A stretch of DNA of 64,000 nt from contig JAKSGN010000035.1 in assembly GCA_024180945.1 (NCBI GenBank), forward strand, positions 2,790,001 to 2,854,000, given 5' to 3'. The notes below the pieces were generated by a model. That model did no database searches. It was not told the origin of the DNA and worked only from the letters and a program-made list of their open reading frames with translations. The DNA is from Macrophomina tecta (Eukaryota > Ascomycota > Dothideomycetes > Botryosphaeriales > Botryosphaeriaceae). The translations under genes and the position numbers were made by a program. Below, one piece after another: positions 12,222-22,919 of the stretch. The stretch's first letter is position 1. Each line of letters opens with the position of its first letter.

Positions 12222-14102
12222 GGTACGGGCTCAGCGCCCTGGGATGACTGCGATGTTTTGGGAGGTACCGGCTTTTGGTGTTTGCTAATATGAGAGTGAT
12301 CTGAATTGTGCATATCTGCTTGCAGTACAGAGAAGAGTGCCTGTAAGCAGTGGACCTAGACCTGTTGCAGCGTCATATGCAACTGTTCTTCCCTGCCATC
12401 TTCTCATGTTGGCTGTCTCTGAAACTAATCAAAGCATCATTCTATACCGAACCGGGGCAAGATGGAGGTGAGAATTCCCCAGGAAGTTTAGCCCCTGCAG
12501 CTTGAACAGAGCCTACGGACAACAGCGATTCTTCGCCACAAATCGTTGTCACCTCTCTGCGGGCGTTTTGGAATGTCAATTGCTCGGTAGATGTTGCCCT
12601 GAACAGAGTCAGCTTCCATCCTACCTGTCACTGGACCCACCAAGCAAGCAATCGTTGACACACAGCTCGATCCAGCTCTTCCAATGAGACGTCAGCGAGA
12701 GAACGTGACTGTTAGTCCGAGCGTCCCTCCAATATTTCCCGCCATTCCAATTCTGGGGCCAGTACCTGATACGACGGTCTCCCCGGATACGTTCCCCCGG
12801 CTTTCCTCGTATCCAGGGCCATGAAGGAAAGAAGGGGCCACTGCTTGGAGCCGCCGTCGAAAGGCTAAGAAAAAAAAAAAAAGACAGAAGAGAAAAGGGG
12901 GAAAGACGCGGGGTAAGAGCGTCATTTCGAGCGTTCATCAATCCCATCAAGTAACAGAATCCCCGGAACAGGAAGTCGATTCGAGGCTGGCGAGTGAGGC
13001 ATTCCCCCCCTTCTCAAGCACTCCCGCGTTGCTCAATGTCGGGATTTGTCTGCTCGGAGGAGTCGAAGTCGTGATAAAATCCCCTGGCACAATTTCCATC
13101 ATCCCTTCCATCCAGGCACGTCTCGCAAATTAGTGGCAAGAGCCTGGAATCCAGGTCCGCCCCGACCCGGACCACCACCCCGGGCTAACTGACGCTTCCG
13201 GCACCAATTGGGATCGTAGCCATTACGACACGAAAATGCGCGGTTTTTCTATTCCCTCTCCCCCCGCGTCGCCATGCAAGGCACAACCAAGCTTCGACTA
13301 CAGCACCCCATGGGGTAAAGGTTAAGCGTGTACGTAATTGCAGTGTCATACTTTCGGGGAAGGGCGCACGTCATGCATGCAACCCGCGTGCCGGGTGAGT
13401 AGAAAGAGCAAAGATATTGTTTGCCTGGTTTTTTTTTGCGGGGAAAACCGGGACGCGGGTCTGAGTTTCTCTGGGGTAATAGAATGCCCCTTCATTCGTC
13501 TCGTGGCTTTTGACGTGTGGAGTGAGGAGCTGGGGTAATGCATCGAAGGGTCACGAGAAGCTGGTCCCAGCGTCTTTTTTTTTCCGACTATGCGACGACT
13601 TTGATGTCCGGGGGGGTAGAGTGAAGTGGCATCGACGACGGTGTTGCGCGTTGCTATGGGATGACAAAGCAGTAGTGTGTATGAAAAGTTGTTGCCGCTT
13701 CGTTCCAGCTTTTTTTTTTTTTTTTCCCGCTTTTTCTCGTCTCACGAGTCACGGTATTGTGCCCGAGAAGGGGAATTTGCATGAGTCGGGCGGACCGAAC
13801 GGCACAACGGATGACACGCGGTGATTTCCACGTGTTTGCAGAGCACGAAGAAATTTCGCCGATGACTCGTCACCTCACGCGACCAAAGTCGACCAAGCGT
13901 AGAAGTCTGCCGGTGATCCAAGGAATTGCGCGACGTTGGGCAACGTACAAGGCGAATTGGATCTCTGAGCTCCGCAATTGTTCGTGGATATTCGTTTCAT
14001 TAATAATACTACATCTCGCTCATATGCGCAGAACGTAAAGGACTTGTTTACGCCAGCGGGCCTTTCATATATATACATAAAGTTTTCTCGTTGATCGTCT
14101 CC
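12222..14102. other. Gene-free stretch between a + gene and the - AAAP permease
   Basis: This region holds the 3' ends of the two convergent neighbours. It contains several homopolymer runs (A at about 12868-12881, T at about 13711-13725). No ORF longer than about 110 codons and no domain was seen. Confidence 0.5.
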
Positions 14103-15671
14103 TCATCCCGAGTTGTCGGCGCACGACCAGCTGTTACCGGACGAATTGATGGACATCTGGTAGCCCGAGGCGTACAGACCTGCGCCGAAGATGACGAGCG
14201 CGATAATGACAAGCGCAAGGTTGACGAGGGCCAGGCCGATGTTCTTGCCGCCCTTGAACCACTGGCCGCGGTTGAGGTAGAACCACATGATGCCGGGAAT
14301 GCCGTACGAGAACCACGAGCCGCACAGGGCGCTGATGAAGCCGAGTAGGTCGCTGAAGTTGGGAATGGACGAGGCAATGATCCAGCAGACGGTCCAGACG
14401 CCGACGCCCAGCCCAATCCAGGTGCCAGTGGCGACAGCGCCACGGCTGTGCAGGTACTTGGTGCCTGCGAACATGCGGAGGTAGATGTACTTGGCGGTAA
14501 CGTGGGCGAAAATGACACCGGCGATGATGATCTGTACAACCGTCAGAAAGAAATATCAGAATGTTGCAGACCAGTGACTGACCGTGGGCATGGCAATTCC
14601 CCAGGCGACCTTGCGGACGATGACGCCGTTGGCGCTCAACGCAGGGCTGGGCACGTCTTCACCAGCGTAGCGGTAGATGGTAAGAGCAGCGAGCACGTAG
14701 AGGCTGATGTCGATGGACTGCAGGGTGATGAGGGCCTTGGGGAATTCCTCGGGGTTGCGCAGTTCGGAGATGAAGCTCAACCACGCGACGTGGCCACCGT
14801 AGGCGAAGACGGCGTTGGAGATGCTGTTGAAGGCGGCAGGGAAGGACGGAGAGTAAGTTCCTTCCATGGCCGAGGCCGGAGCCTTGGACGAGACTCCGAG
14901 GGCAATGATGGTGAGCAGTACGGCAGACAGAATGCTGAGGAAAGCTGGATGGCTTCTCTTAGCAAACGGCACACCCGGCGGACGGAAGTCTGGAGAAACT
15001 TACAGATAATGGACAAGAACGAGATGTTCTTGAGGGTACGAGGAACGGTCAAGATGCTGAAGATAACCAGGCCAACGACGCCCCAGACGATGGTGCACGT
15101 GGCGTGGCCGGTCAGGACGTTCATGGCGATGGTGAAGGTCAACAGGTGACTCGCTGCGGAGAAGACGCAGAAGATGACGTAGAAAGCACCAAAGAACTCG
15201 CGGCCGAAACGACCAAACATGACCTCGCCAACGTCACCCATGGTGGCGCACTGGGGATACTTCATGCGGAACTGCCAGATCACGTAGCCGGAGTAGGTGG
15301 TGAAGATGCCGAGGCCGATGATGGCAATCAAGCCACCAATCAGACCGACCTTGGCGATGACGGCAGGCAGCGACAGGATGCCCAGCGAGACGTTCTCGGC
15401 AATCATGACTATTCGCGCACGAGTTAGCACACGGGGGGCGGCATTTGCATGGTTTGTGGGACGGCGTACCCATCGCTCCTTGCCACCACTTCATGGTCTT
15501 GTACTGCACGGCGGCACCGACCTCATCGCCAAAGGGGTCGTGGGGCTCGGTGGCAGCGAGCTCCTTGGTGGGATAGCCCTCCTCGTCGTTCTGGCTGCTG
15601 CTGCGCTTCTTGGTCTCGACATTGTCAACGGGGTGCGCAGGCGGCGCGGCAGCAAAGTCGTGGCCGGTCAT
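14103..15671 (-). CDS. Amino-acid permease, AAAP family (Mtr-like)
   Basis: Exons on the minus strand are 15671-15470, 15408-15004, 14944-14583 and 14531-14103, giving 465 aa. All introns (50-61 nt) are GT-AG and phases agree. After a hydrophilic N-terminus of about 65 residues, the first membrane block reads NVSLGILSLPAVIAKVG, the typical AAAP first-helix pattern in which the helix breaks at GxxxLP. About ten further hydrophobic segments follow, including a conserved FAYGGHVAWLSFISELRNPE stretch. The family couples proton uptake to import of neutral or aromatic amino acids at the plasma membrane; Neurospora Mtr is the best-known relative. The exact substrate cannot be read from the sequence. 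A TATAAAAG element lies about 185 nt upstream. Confidence 0.88.
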
Positions 15672-17950
15672 GATGGACTGGTAGTGGTGGTGGTGTCGAG
15701 GACGGGAGCGAGCCCAGCAGCCAATATGCGGATGGAAGATCTTTGTAAGAGAAACGTGGCAGGGATGATGCGGGCTGGGTTCTCGCTCGGTCGGCACCAG
15801 GTACGCCTCGACGAGATCTTACGGGAGTCTGGGACCAGGAGCCACAGGGCGGCTTTTATACGTGGAGCAGATCTGACAATTGTGGATGGCCGAATGCAAT
15901 CCATTACCATACAGCATGCCGAGACAAGCCTAGTGTGGGCATTAGTAGGGCCGGGGATATGACCGTCGGAGAGGCAGCGGGCGTCACCTGAGGCTAGAGC
16001 AGCCGGGGCAGCGCGGCTGGTTACGAAACACCTGATGGCAGGACGTCGAGTGGCCGACGGCGGGCTCGCCGGCTCTGAGCACGCCCGCCTGAGGCTCGCA
16101 GCGGGCAGGCCCAGCGGCGGATGCGGTGGTGGTGAGCATCTATTTCCGGGGTGAGGCTGACAGCCCTGCTCGGAACAAGCATCACGAATGACGACGGAAG
16201 TGGGTCTGTGGTGACCAACGAAAACGGACGCTGGCAGGAGGTGGCGCGGGATGATGGGCAGCGGCGCCCGGAGCGCGGCCGGCGAGCGCAGGCGAAACGC
16301 GGGAGCGAGGAGAGGGCGCTGGAGAAACTCCGCTCGGGGATTTGTCGCGGGCGACGCTGGCACTGGCGCTGGCGCTGGCGAGGTGAGGTGAGGTGTGCCT
16401 GGCGGGAGGTGAAAAATTGCAGCTAGCGCAGGCGCGGAAATTCTGGTGCGGCGCGCTAGAAGGCGGCGGCGGCGGGAGGCCTAGCCCTAACCGGCAACCC
16501 TCAACCCTCCCCCAAGTGCGCCGCACCCGCCCAACGCGCCCGTTGTTCGGCCGAAGCCGGGCCCTGCTTGCTGCCCTGCGGTGCGGCGAGTGATCCAAGG
16601 CCCAGATAAGGCGTCGTGCACCTGATAGCTGATGTATTAGTTTCCAGTAATTTGATCGACGCCGCCCAAAGGCGCCCCGGCCCGCCACCCAGGCGTCGTC
16701 ACTGCAGCGCAGCCCGCCCGGCATCCCAGCCCCGGTCACGCGATATCAGCGAACCGCCCGCGTGTCCAGCCGCGATCGTGCCAGAATACAGCTGGCCCTC
16801 GTCGCCCGCGTCTTCTTCCGGCAGCCTTAAGCGCCCGCCCGCCCTGCTCCTCCAACTCCCCTTTGCGGCCCTGCATATGCCGCGGTGGAGGCAGCGTGGG
16901 GAATCGCCTCGCCAGTTTATCATCCGCTCCACAATTCCAGCCTACGGATCAGCACTGGTCGGCAAAAGGTCCCCAAGACGCAACCGTGTCTGCTCGAGCA
17001 CTTGCCACAGACCCGGGGAACCTCAGCCCTCACGCCGTCCACTGGCCATGTTGGCGGATTCCGTGCATAAACGAGACCTCACTGCCACGCGGAGGATCTT
17101 CGCACCTGTCTCTCACCGCGCTTTCCGGCAGCTCCACGCCCTCGCCGACTTCCTCACCGCCGCGCGCTCTCCTTCTGGCCACCTTGCCTAAAAACACACG
17201 ACGACACTTGCCTCCAGCAACCCCTTTTACGGACCGGTGCGAGCACTGGACGCGACCTCCTCCAGTTCGTCCTTCCTCGGCCTCCCAAAACTCCGGTGGC
17301 TCTGGGGTGTACTTCGCAGTCCCGGCCTGCACGCACCATCACCCGCCGTGTTGCGCCGCTCTTCCACAATCTTCTCGAAGTCGAAGCGGGTAGACCCACG
17401 GCTACATCTCCATGCCGGAATCTTTGCCCCAGCACGCGGCAAGGCGCATCAGAAGCAAGCTTATTCATCTCAAGGCAAGTGCTGACGTCAGGCGTCGAAA
17501 CGTATCCGGCCGTTCTTTCACTTCCAAGCATCTAATGATTTTGTGCCGTGATGTTCCTGGTGAACAATCTACCTCTTGAGCTTGGCTCTCAGCTTGCAGG
17601 CTTGTCCATGACGGGGCTTAATGATTGGCGTAGGGATGGCTGCGAAGCAAAGCTTGGCCGCGCTTGGCAGCTGCACGCAACAAGTTCCCCGGTGGCGCAC
17701 CATTCACGAGAGTCAGAATTCCGGGAGTCATCGGGGTGCAAGTTTCGGGATGGAAAGATAGAAGGAGAAAAGGAAGGAAGGAAAAAAACAAAAAAGAATG
17801 AATGATGATCTCGCTGGATTCTTCTGGAAGTCGGCTTCTCGACAACAGGCGAAGAACAAACGGCCCTCCTATCCAAAGGGATGAAGTCACCCAGTTTCCC
17901 CCAGCTACAGGCCCAGAGAGCCTCGCGGTTCCGCTACCTCAGTGAGCAAT
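15672..17950. other. GC-rich divergent intergenic region
   Basis: About 2.3 kb separate the AAAP gene (-) from the 17951 gene (+). The 16.0-17.5 kb part is very GC-rich, so overlapping ORFs of 60-220 codons occur in most frames. None shows a domain, consistent splice sites or a convincing start. I treat it as divergent promoter and leader sequence. A small unrecognised gene cannot be excluded. Confidence 0.4.
15853..15860 (-). promoter_or_regulatory. TATA box candidate for the AAAP permease
   Basis: TATAAAAG on the minus strand lies about 185 nt upstream of the permease ATG. The sequence is a good consensus and the distance is plausible for a long 5' leader. Confidence 0.4.
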
Positions 17951-20135
17951 ATGGCCAGTCCGACGCGCCTCTCGAGCACCGCCCGTTCTCTGGTTGCGAC
18001 ATGGGCCGGATCTCGCGGGCTCAGATCTCCGTACATGACCGGTCGTACCAGCTCTCGTGATAGAATCGCTCAGAACGCCAACAAACAGCAAGTACGGCGG
18101 TCTACGCACTCCGACAACGGTCCGAGTCGGACTCCAGATCAGAATTCAGCGCAGAGATCGCACCACGCATCGCGGCCGAACGTCGTACGGAGCATTTGGG
18201 AGCGATACCTGAAGCTGCGCCACACCAAGCGGCTGCCATGCCAGCTCATGTGGAGTGCTGTCACCAGCAGCTGGACCCGCGACGGCGCGCCAGCACGGAG
18301 GGACATCGAAATGCCTCCGTCAGGATCGGCCGACCATGTTGAGAGAGTACCCGGTCCAGATCGAGCAAAAGTTGAACAAAGGAATCTTAAGCCAACAGCA
18401 CGATTTGCAGCGGAGTCAGGGAAAATCTCTAACAAAAAATGCGCAGTAGCCAGTGCTATGTTAGGCGAGCAAGACAAGACGGGTGTGATGGAGGCGAACG
18501 GTGCAAGCACCGAACGAGAGGCTGGCAGCATGGATCATTCGCTTGTGCATCCAACGGCAGAGTTGAAGGCCGTACCCAACATCGCACAAAACAAGGATCC
18601 TCGGGGGGCTGAGGGCCCTGGAGTGGTCGCGGCTGCCACTGTGGACCGATTTGCAGGGGGTGGTCGGCCTAACGCTGATGCAAAGCGGATGGGAGAGATC
18701 GTACAGCTGTCTAATGCTACATCAGGTCCGGCAGATATACTTGCGTTCAATCCTTCCAAGGACGAAGGTGATAGCGAACGAGGAACAATTTTGCAGAAGA
18801 CCGAAACAGCGGGAGATGCTGTTGAAAGACCGGAGAGAGCAGAGGAGACTGCGGAACCCCCACGTTCTGAGCAATTTGACGATCAAGTAGCGCAGAATGT
18901 GGCTGAACCCGATCCGGGCGATGCTGTTGAGATAGCGCTCAAAACTCCAGACATGAGCGCAAAGCTTTCTGCGGAGAACTCGGACGTCCAGCTGCGTGGC
19001 ATCATCATTCACATCCCCCCGACCAAAAACAACGTGACACAGTTGCGCAATGCTCGTGTACTGCGGCCTTCAGAACCAGAAAGTTTGGATGTCGATCTTA
19101 CGCTTGAAGAAGGCCCCAGGGCTGGAAGAGTTGCGGCGATTGGGACGAAGAAGTTTGTCACTCACGTTCTAAGGCCACGCGGCATCGACATCATCGACAT
19201 TGAAAGCTCCATTTCAGCTGCCGAAACGCCCTTTACACATTTCCAAACAGCTCCGCCACCATTCGAATTTGAGATCTGTAAGTTACTACACTAGCCATAA
19301 CGATAAGCTTCACTTTTGGAAAGCATGGATCATACCTACGGATGGGGTCGTGCGCGAGATCCGCGACAACTACGCCGAAATGCAACAGTCCATGCCCCGA
19401 GCGCTGGTCGAGGCAGAGTGGGTGGATGATGCTGTCAGAATGCTTCTTAAACGTGAGGCGCGCATGATTGTGACTGGAACGGATGATGGCGGGCAGCGGT
19501 GGGTACCCATGCGGATGCGGGAGGAGAGCTTCAGGCCCGTGCTCAACGGCAGAACGTGGGAGATTCCGCCGATTGTGTATCATGACGCACCTGTCGACGC
19601 GACCTTCACCTTCAATGTACGCCCAGACTGCTCTTACTGGATCTGGACGGGTGGGTTCAGTCCTGACGTAGTCGACGATCTCGCGTCAGTGACCTCGGTC
19701 CGTTATGGCCGCGCTCTGTGTCCCTACCTAACTGTGGAGGTCAAGAAGGAGTACACCAGGAGGACCGCAACAATGGGTCGGCAGCAGTTGGCAGCTGCGG
19801 CACTCATCGCACTTTTCAACCGTTGTCGAATTAGAGAGCGGGCTTGGAGACATGACTGTTCAGGTTGCATGCTGGGTCCATTCCCAGATTTATGTCACTA
19901 CGGCCTGCTTCTTGCAGGCGTGCACTACGAATTCTGGTGCTTCCAGCCGCGTTTTGCAGTGGATTCGTGGAGGGGCTGTAGCATGCGTAAGATCTGCTCT
20001 GGTGAGCTTGATAACGATGCCGGTGTCCGCAACTTTATTGACTGGATTAACGAGACACATCGGTGGGGCAACACTGTCCACAGTAACAGCTGCGGCAGTG
20101 ACATTATTGGCTGTCTGAATCAAGACAGAGGCTGA
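17951..20135 (+). CDS. Protein with disordered N-terminus and PD-(D/E)XK nuclease-like C-terminal domain
   Basis: Two exons, 17951-19277 and 19324-20135, joined by a 46-nt GT-AG intron, give 712 aa. Residues 1 to about 400 are Ser/Arg/Ala-rich and look disordered. The C-terminal half is compact. RPDCSYWIW (D544) and PYLTVEVKKEYTRR (E581-V-K583) have the spacing and hydrophobic context of the PD...(D/E)-x-K core, followed by a helix with an invariant-looking Gln (GRQQLAAAALIALFNRC). I recall this arrangement from fungal PD-(D/E)XK-like families that are lineage-expanded and of unknown role; nuclease activity is inferred only. A neighbouring in-frame GTG at 17942 is an unlikely start. Confidence 0.7.
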
Positions 20136-20864
20136 ATGCCTGCTATAGTCGCGTTGATGCTCGCTAGTCTAAATCGGAAGACCTTTGAGAAGGAACTTGG
20201 TATCAGGGTCGAGATATCGCAGAAAACAAGTTGATTTATTCATCTCATACGATCGTGCGCCAAACATTACGCAGAACAGACCACCATGATGCTTGCGTGA
20301 AGGCGAATCAAGGAGCGTTTGGCGCCGCCTTCGATATTGTCGGGCAGATCGCACGCTTTTTTTGCGTTGGTTTCAGCTTCAAGATGATTTTCAGCTAATC
20401 CTTACAAAGATGCATGCACTTTTTGTTCTGATTTCTTATCGGGTTAGCCAAACAACTATAGCAACAGTGTCGGCGGGCAGCCAAGCATTTCCCCGCCCGG
20501 AGGACGGAGGCCAAGGCAAGATTCCTTCCACAACATGCCCTAGCGCTAACCGATTGAGGCAGGTGAGGTTCTACTCCGGTGTTTCCAAGACTGCCTGGCA
20601 GGACAGAAACGCGGGGAGATCATCTGCCGGTCTCGGTATTGCTGTACCCGAGTAAATGAGCTCCCAGCCCACCGGGCAAATCCAGCGCGTTGCTCTCTGC
20701 CACCGGAGAAAGGTAGGTCTTTTCGAAAGCCCTCGGATATTTAATCAGTTCAACTGCACCAACATGCAATTTGTCGAAGTCGCACTGCAAATCAGATAGC
20801 AAGCTCCCTTGCTTGCAACAACTCATCTTTGGAATCGTCTGCTCTCCCGGACGGCCATTCGATC
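20136..20864. other. Intergenic; presumed GH127 promoter
   Basis: No gene is supportable here. The region is moderately AT-rich near 20.4 kb, and no clear TATA box was found. Confidence 0.45.
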
Positions 20865-22757
20865 ATGTCACTCGCACATTTCGGTCCGTCGGCCTTGTCC
20901 CTCGCCATAGGCCCAGCCATGGCTTTTCTGGCGCCCGCCGTTTCTGCTCAAGCAGCCCCGCCAGCCCAAGAGGAGGCCGGAGTGCTGGCGTACCCCTTCG
21001 ACATCAGCCAAGTCAGGCTCAGTGATGGACGATGGCAAGAAAACCAAGAGCGCACCCGGACCTACCTCAAGTTCGTCGATCTGGACCGACTCTTGTACAA
21101 CTACCGCGCTACTCATGGCCTCTCCACTAATGGAGCCGCTTCGAATGGCGGCTGGGATGCTCCTGATTTCCCCTTCAGGAGCCACGCTCAGGGACACTTT
21201 CTGACAGCATGGGTACAGTGCTGGTCTACCACTGGAGATACCGAATGTCGGGATCGAGCGGTCCAATTTACGGCCGAGCTGTTGAAGTGTCAAGAAAACA
21301 ACGAAGCTGCGGGATTCACTGCCGGCTACCTTTCCGGCTTCCCCGAGTCCGAGTTTGATGCTCTTGAAGGCCGTACTCTCAGCAACGGAAACGTACCGTA
21401 CTACGTCGTCCATAAGTTGATGGCTGGTCTCCTTGACGTCTGGCGCGGTATCGGGGACCTGACTGCCAGAGACGTTCTTCTCGCTCTAGCGGGCTGGGTC
21501 GATGCGCGCACCGAGAACATTAGCTACGGCGACATGCAGAGGATCTTACAGACCGAGTTTGGTGGCATGAGTGAAGTCCTAGCCGACATCTACTACCAAA
21601 GCGGAGACTCCCGCTGGCTCACGGTAGCCCAGCGCTTCGAGCACGCCGCCGTCTTGACCCCGTTGGCGAACAACCAAGATCAGCTCAACGGACTGCACGC
21701 CAACACGCAGGTCCCGAAATGGATCGGCGCCGCCCGCGAGTACAAAGCCACCGGAAACACGACCTACTACGACATCGCCCGCAACGCCTGGGACATCACA
21801 GTGCGCGCGCACACATACGCCATTGGCGGGAACAGCCAGGCAGAGCATTTCCGTCCACCGAATGCCATCGCCGGCTACCTCACTGCCGACACGGCTGAGT
21901 CCTGCAACTCGTACAACATGCTCAAGCTTACCCGCGAGCTCTGGACCACGGAGCCTTCCTCTTCCGCATATTTTGACTACTACGAGCGTACGCTCATGAA
22001 CCACCTCGTAGGCCAGCAAGACCCGGAGGACCCCCACGGCCACGTCACGTACTTCAACTCACTCCAGCCCGGCGGCGTTCGCGGCGTCGGCCCCGCCTGG
22101 GGCGGCGGCACCTGGAGCACGGACTACGACTCGTTCTGGTGCTGCCAGGGCACCGGCGTCGAGACGAATACCAAGCTGATGGACTCCATCTACTTCCGCG
22201 ACGGAGACAGCAGCGCGCTGTACGTCAACCTCTTCGCGCCCTCGGTGCTGGACTGGCGCCAGCGGGCGGTCACCGTCACCCAGACAACCTCGTTTCCCGT
22301 CACGGACAACACGACGCTGCAGGTCACCGGCGCCGCCGGGGCCTGGGACATGGCCATCCGCATCCCGGATTGGACGTCCGGAGCGGAGATCCTTGTCAAC
22401 GGTGAGTCTGCGAACGTGGCTGCCGAACCGGGCACTTACGCTACTATCTCGCGGGATTGGGCGTCGGGAGATACGGTCACGGTGACGCTCCCTATGGGTT
22501 TCAGATTGGTCCCTGCCAATGACGATACCTCGATTGCGGCACTGGCGTACGGGCCGGTCATCTTGTGCGGCAATTACGGCACAGCGACGCCTGAATCCAA
22601 CCCCACCCTTGCTTTGTCCTCTGTGAAGCGGACGAGCGGCAGCAGCTTGGATTTTGAGGCCAGCGCGGATGGTGCGACGGTCCGGCTTGGACCGTACTAT
22701 GATGCTCAAGGGTTCAATTACGTGACGTATTGGAAGACTGATGGTGTGCTTCCGTAG
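20865..22757 (+). CDS. Secreted GH127 beta-L-arabinofuranosidase (DUF1680)
   Basis: A single exon of 630 aa. The N-terminus (MSLAHFGPSALSLAIGPAMA, then FLAPAVSAQA) is a signal peptide; an upstream in-frame ATG at 20829 would add 12 polar residues and is less likely. GH127 hallmarks are present. GGNSQAEHF contains E327, DTAESCNSYN contains E345 and C347, and FWCCQGTG contains C426-C427. These match in order and spacing the Glu/Cys set that binds zinc and performs catalysis in Bifidobacterium HypBA1. The enzyme should release terminal L-arabinofuranose from plant cell-wall glycans or hydroxyproline glycoproteins outside the cell. The domain is the full family length. Absence of introns, in a window where most genes have them, fits a bacterial origin but does not prove it. 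The convergent flavoprotein gene ends 162 nt downstream. Confidence 0.9.
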   Translation: MSLAHFGPSALSLAIGPAMAFLAPAVSAQAAPPAQEEAGVLAYPFDISQVRLSDGRWQENQERTRTYLKFVDLDRLLYNYRATHGLSTNGAASNGGWDAPDFPFRSHAQGHFLTAWVQCWSTTGDTECRDRAVQFTAELLKCQENNEAAGFTAGYLSGFPESEFDALEGRTLSNGNVPYYVVHKLMAGLLDVWRGIGDLTARDVLLALAGWVDARTENISYGDMQRILQTEFGGMSEVLADIYYQSGDSRWLTVAQRFEHAAVLTPLANNQDQLNGLHANTQVPKWIGAAREYKATGNTTYYDIARNAWDITVRAHTYAIGGNSQAEHFRPPNAIAGYLTADTAESCNSYNMLKLTRELWTTEPSSSAYFDYYERTLMNHLVGQQDPEDPHGHVTYFNSLQPGGVRGVGPAWGGGTWSTDYDSFWCCQGTGVETNTKLMDSIYFRDGDSSALYVNLFAPSVLDWRQRAVTVTQTTSFPVTDNTTLQVTGAAGAWDMAIRIPDWTSGAEILVNGESANVAAEPGTYATISRDWASGDTVTVTLPMGFRLVPANDDTSIAALAYGPVILCGNYGTATPESNPTLALSSVKRTSGSSLDFEASADGATVRLGPYYDAQGFNYVTYWKTDGVLP

Positions 22758-22919
22758 TTGACATTGCAGAGGACGAATTGGTACATAGTTTCATCCTTCT
22801 GTCGAATGTTGGGGAACGGGATTTCAGTATTACGGTAGTAACTCCTCTCAGGACAGCCCTGTCCCTCCGTGTGTAATCTGTATTATGTTTAACTGACAGC
22901 TGGGGTAAGTATATGGCTA

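Noticed and set aside
16182..17540. Several 100-190 codon ORFs on both strands
   Set aside because: GC-rich region where chance ORFs are expected; mutually overlapping, no splice or domain support.
22059..22709. 216-aa ORF on the minus strand inside GH127
   Set aside because: Antisense shadow of a GC-rich coding exon; no domain.
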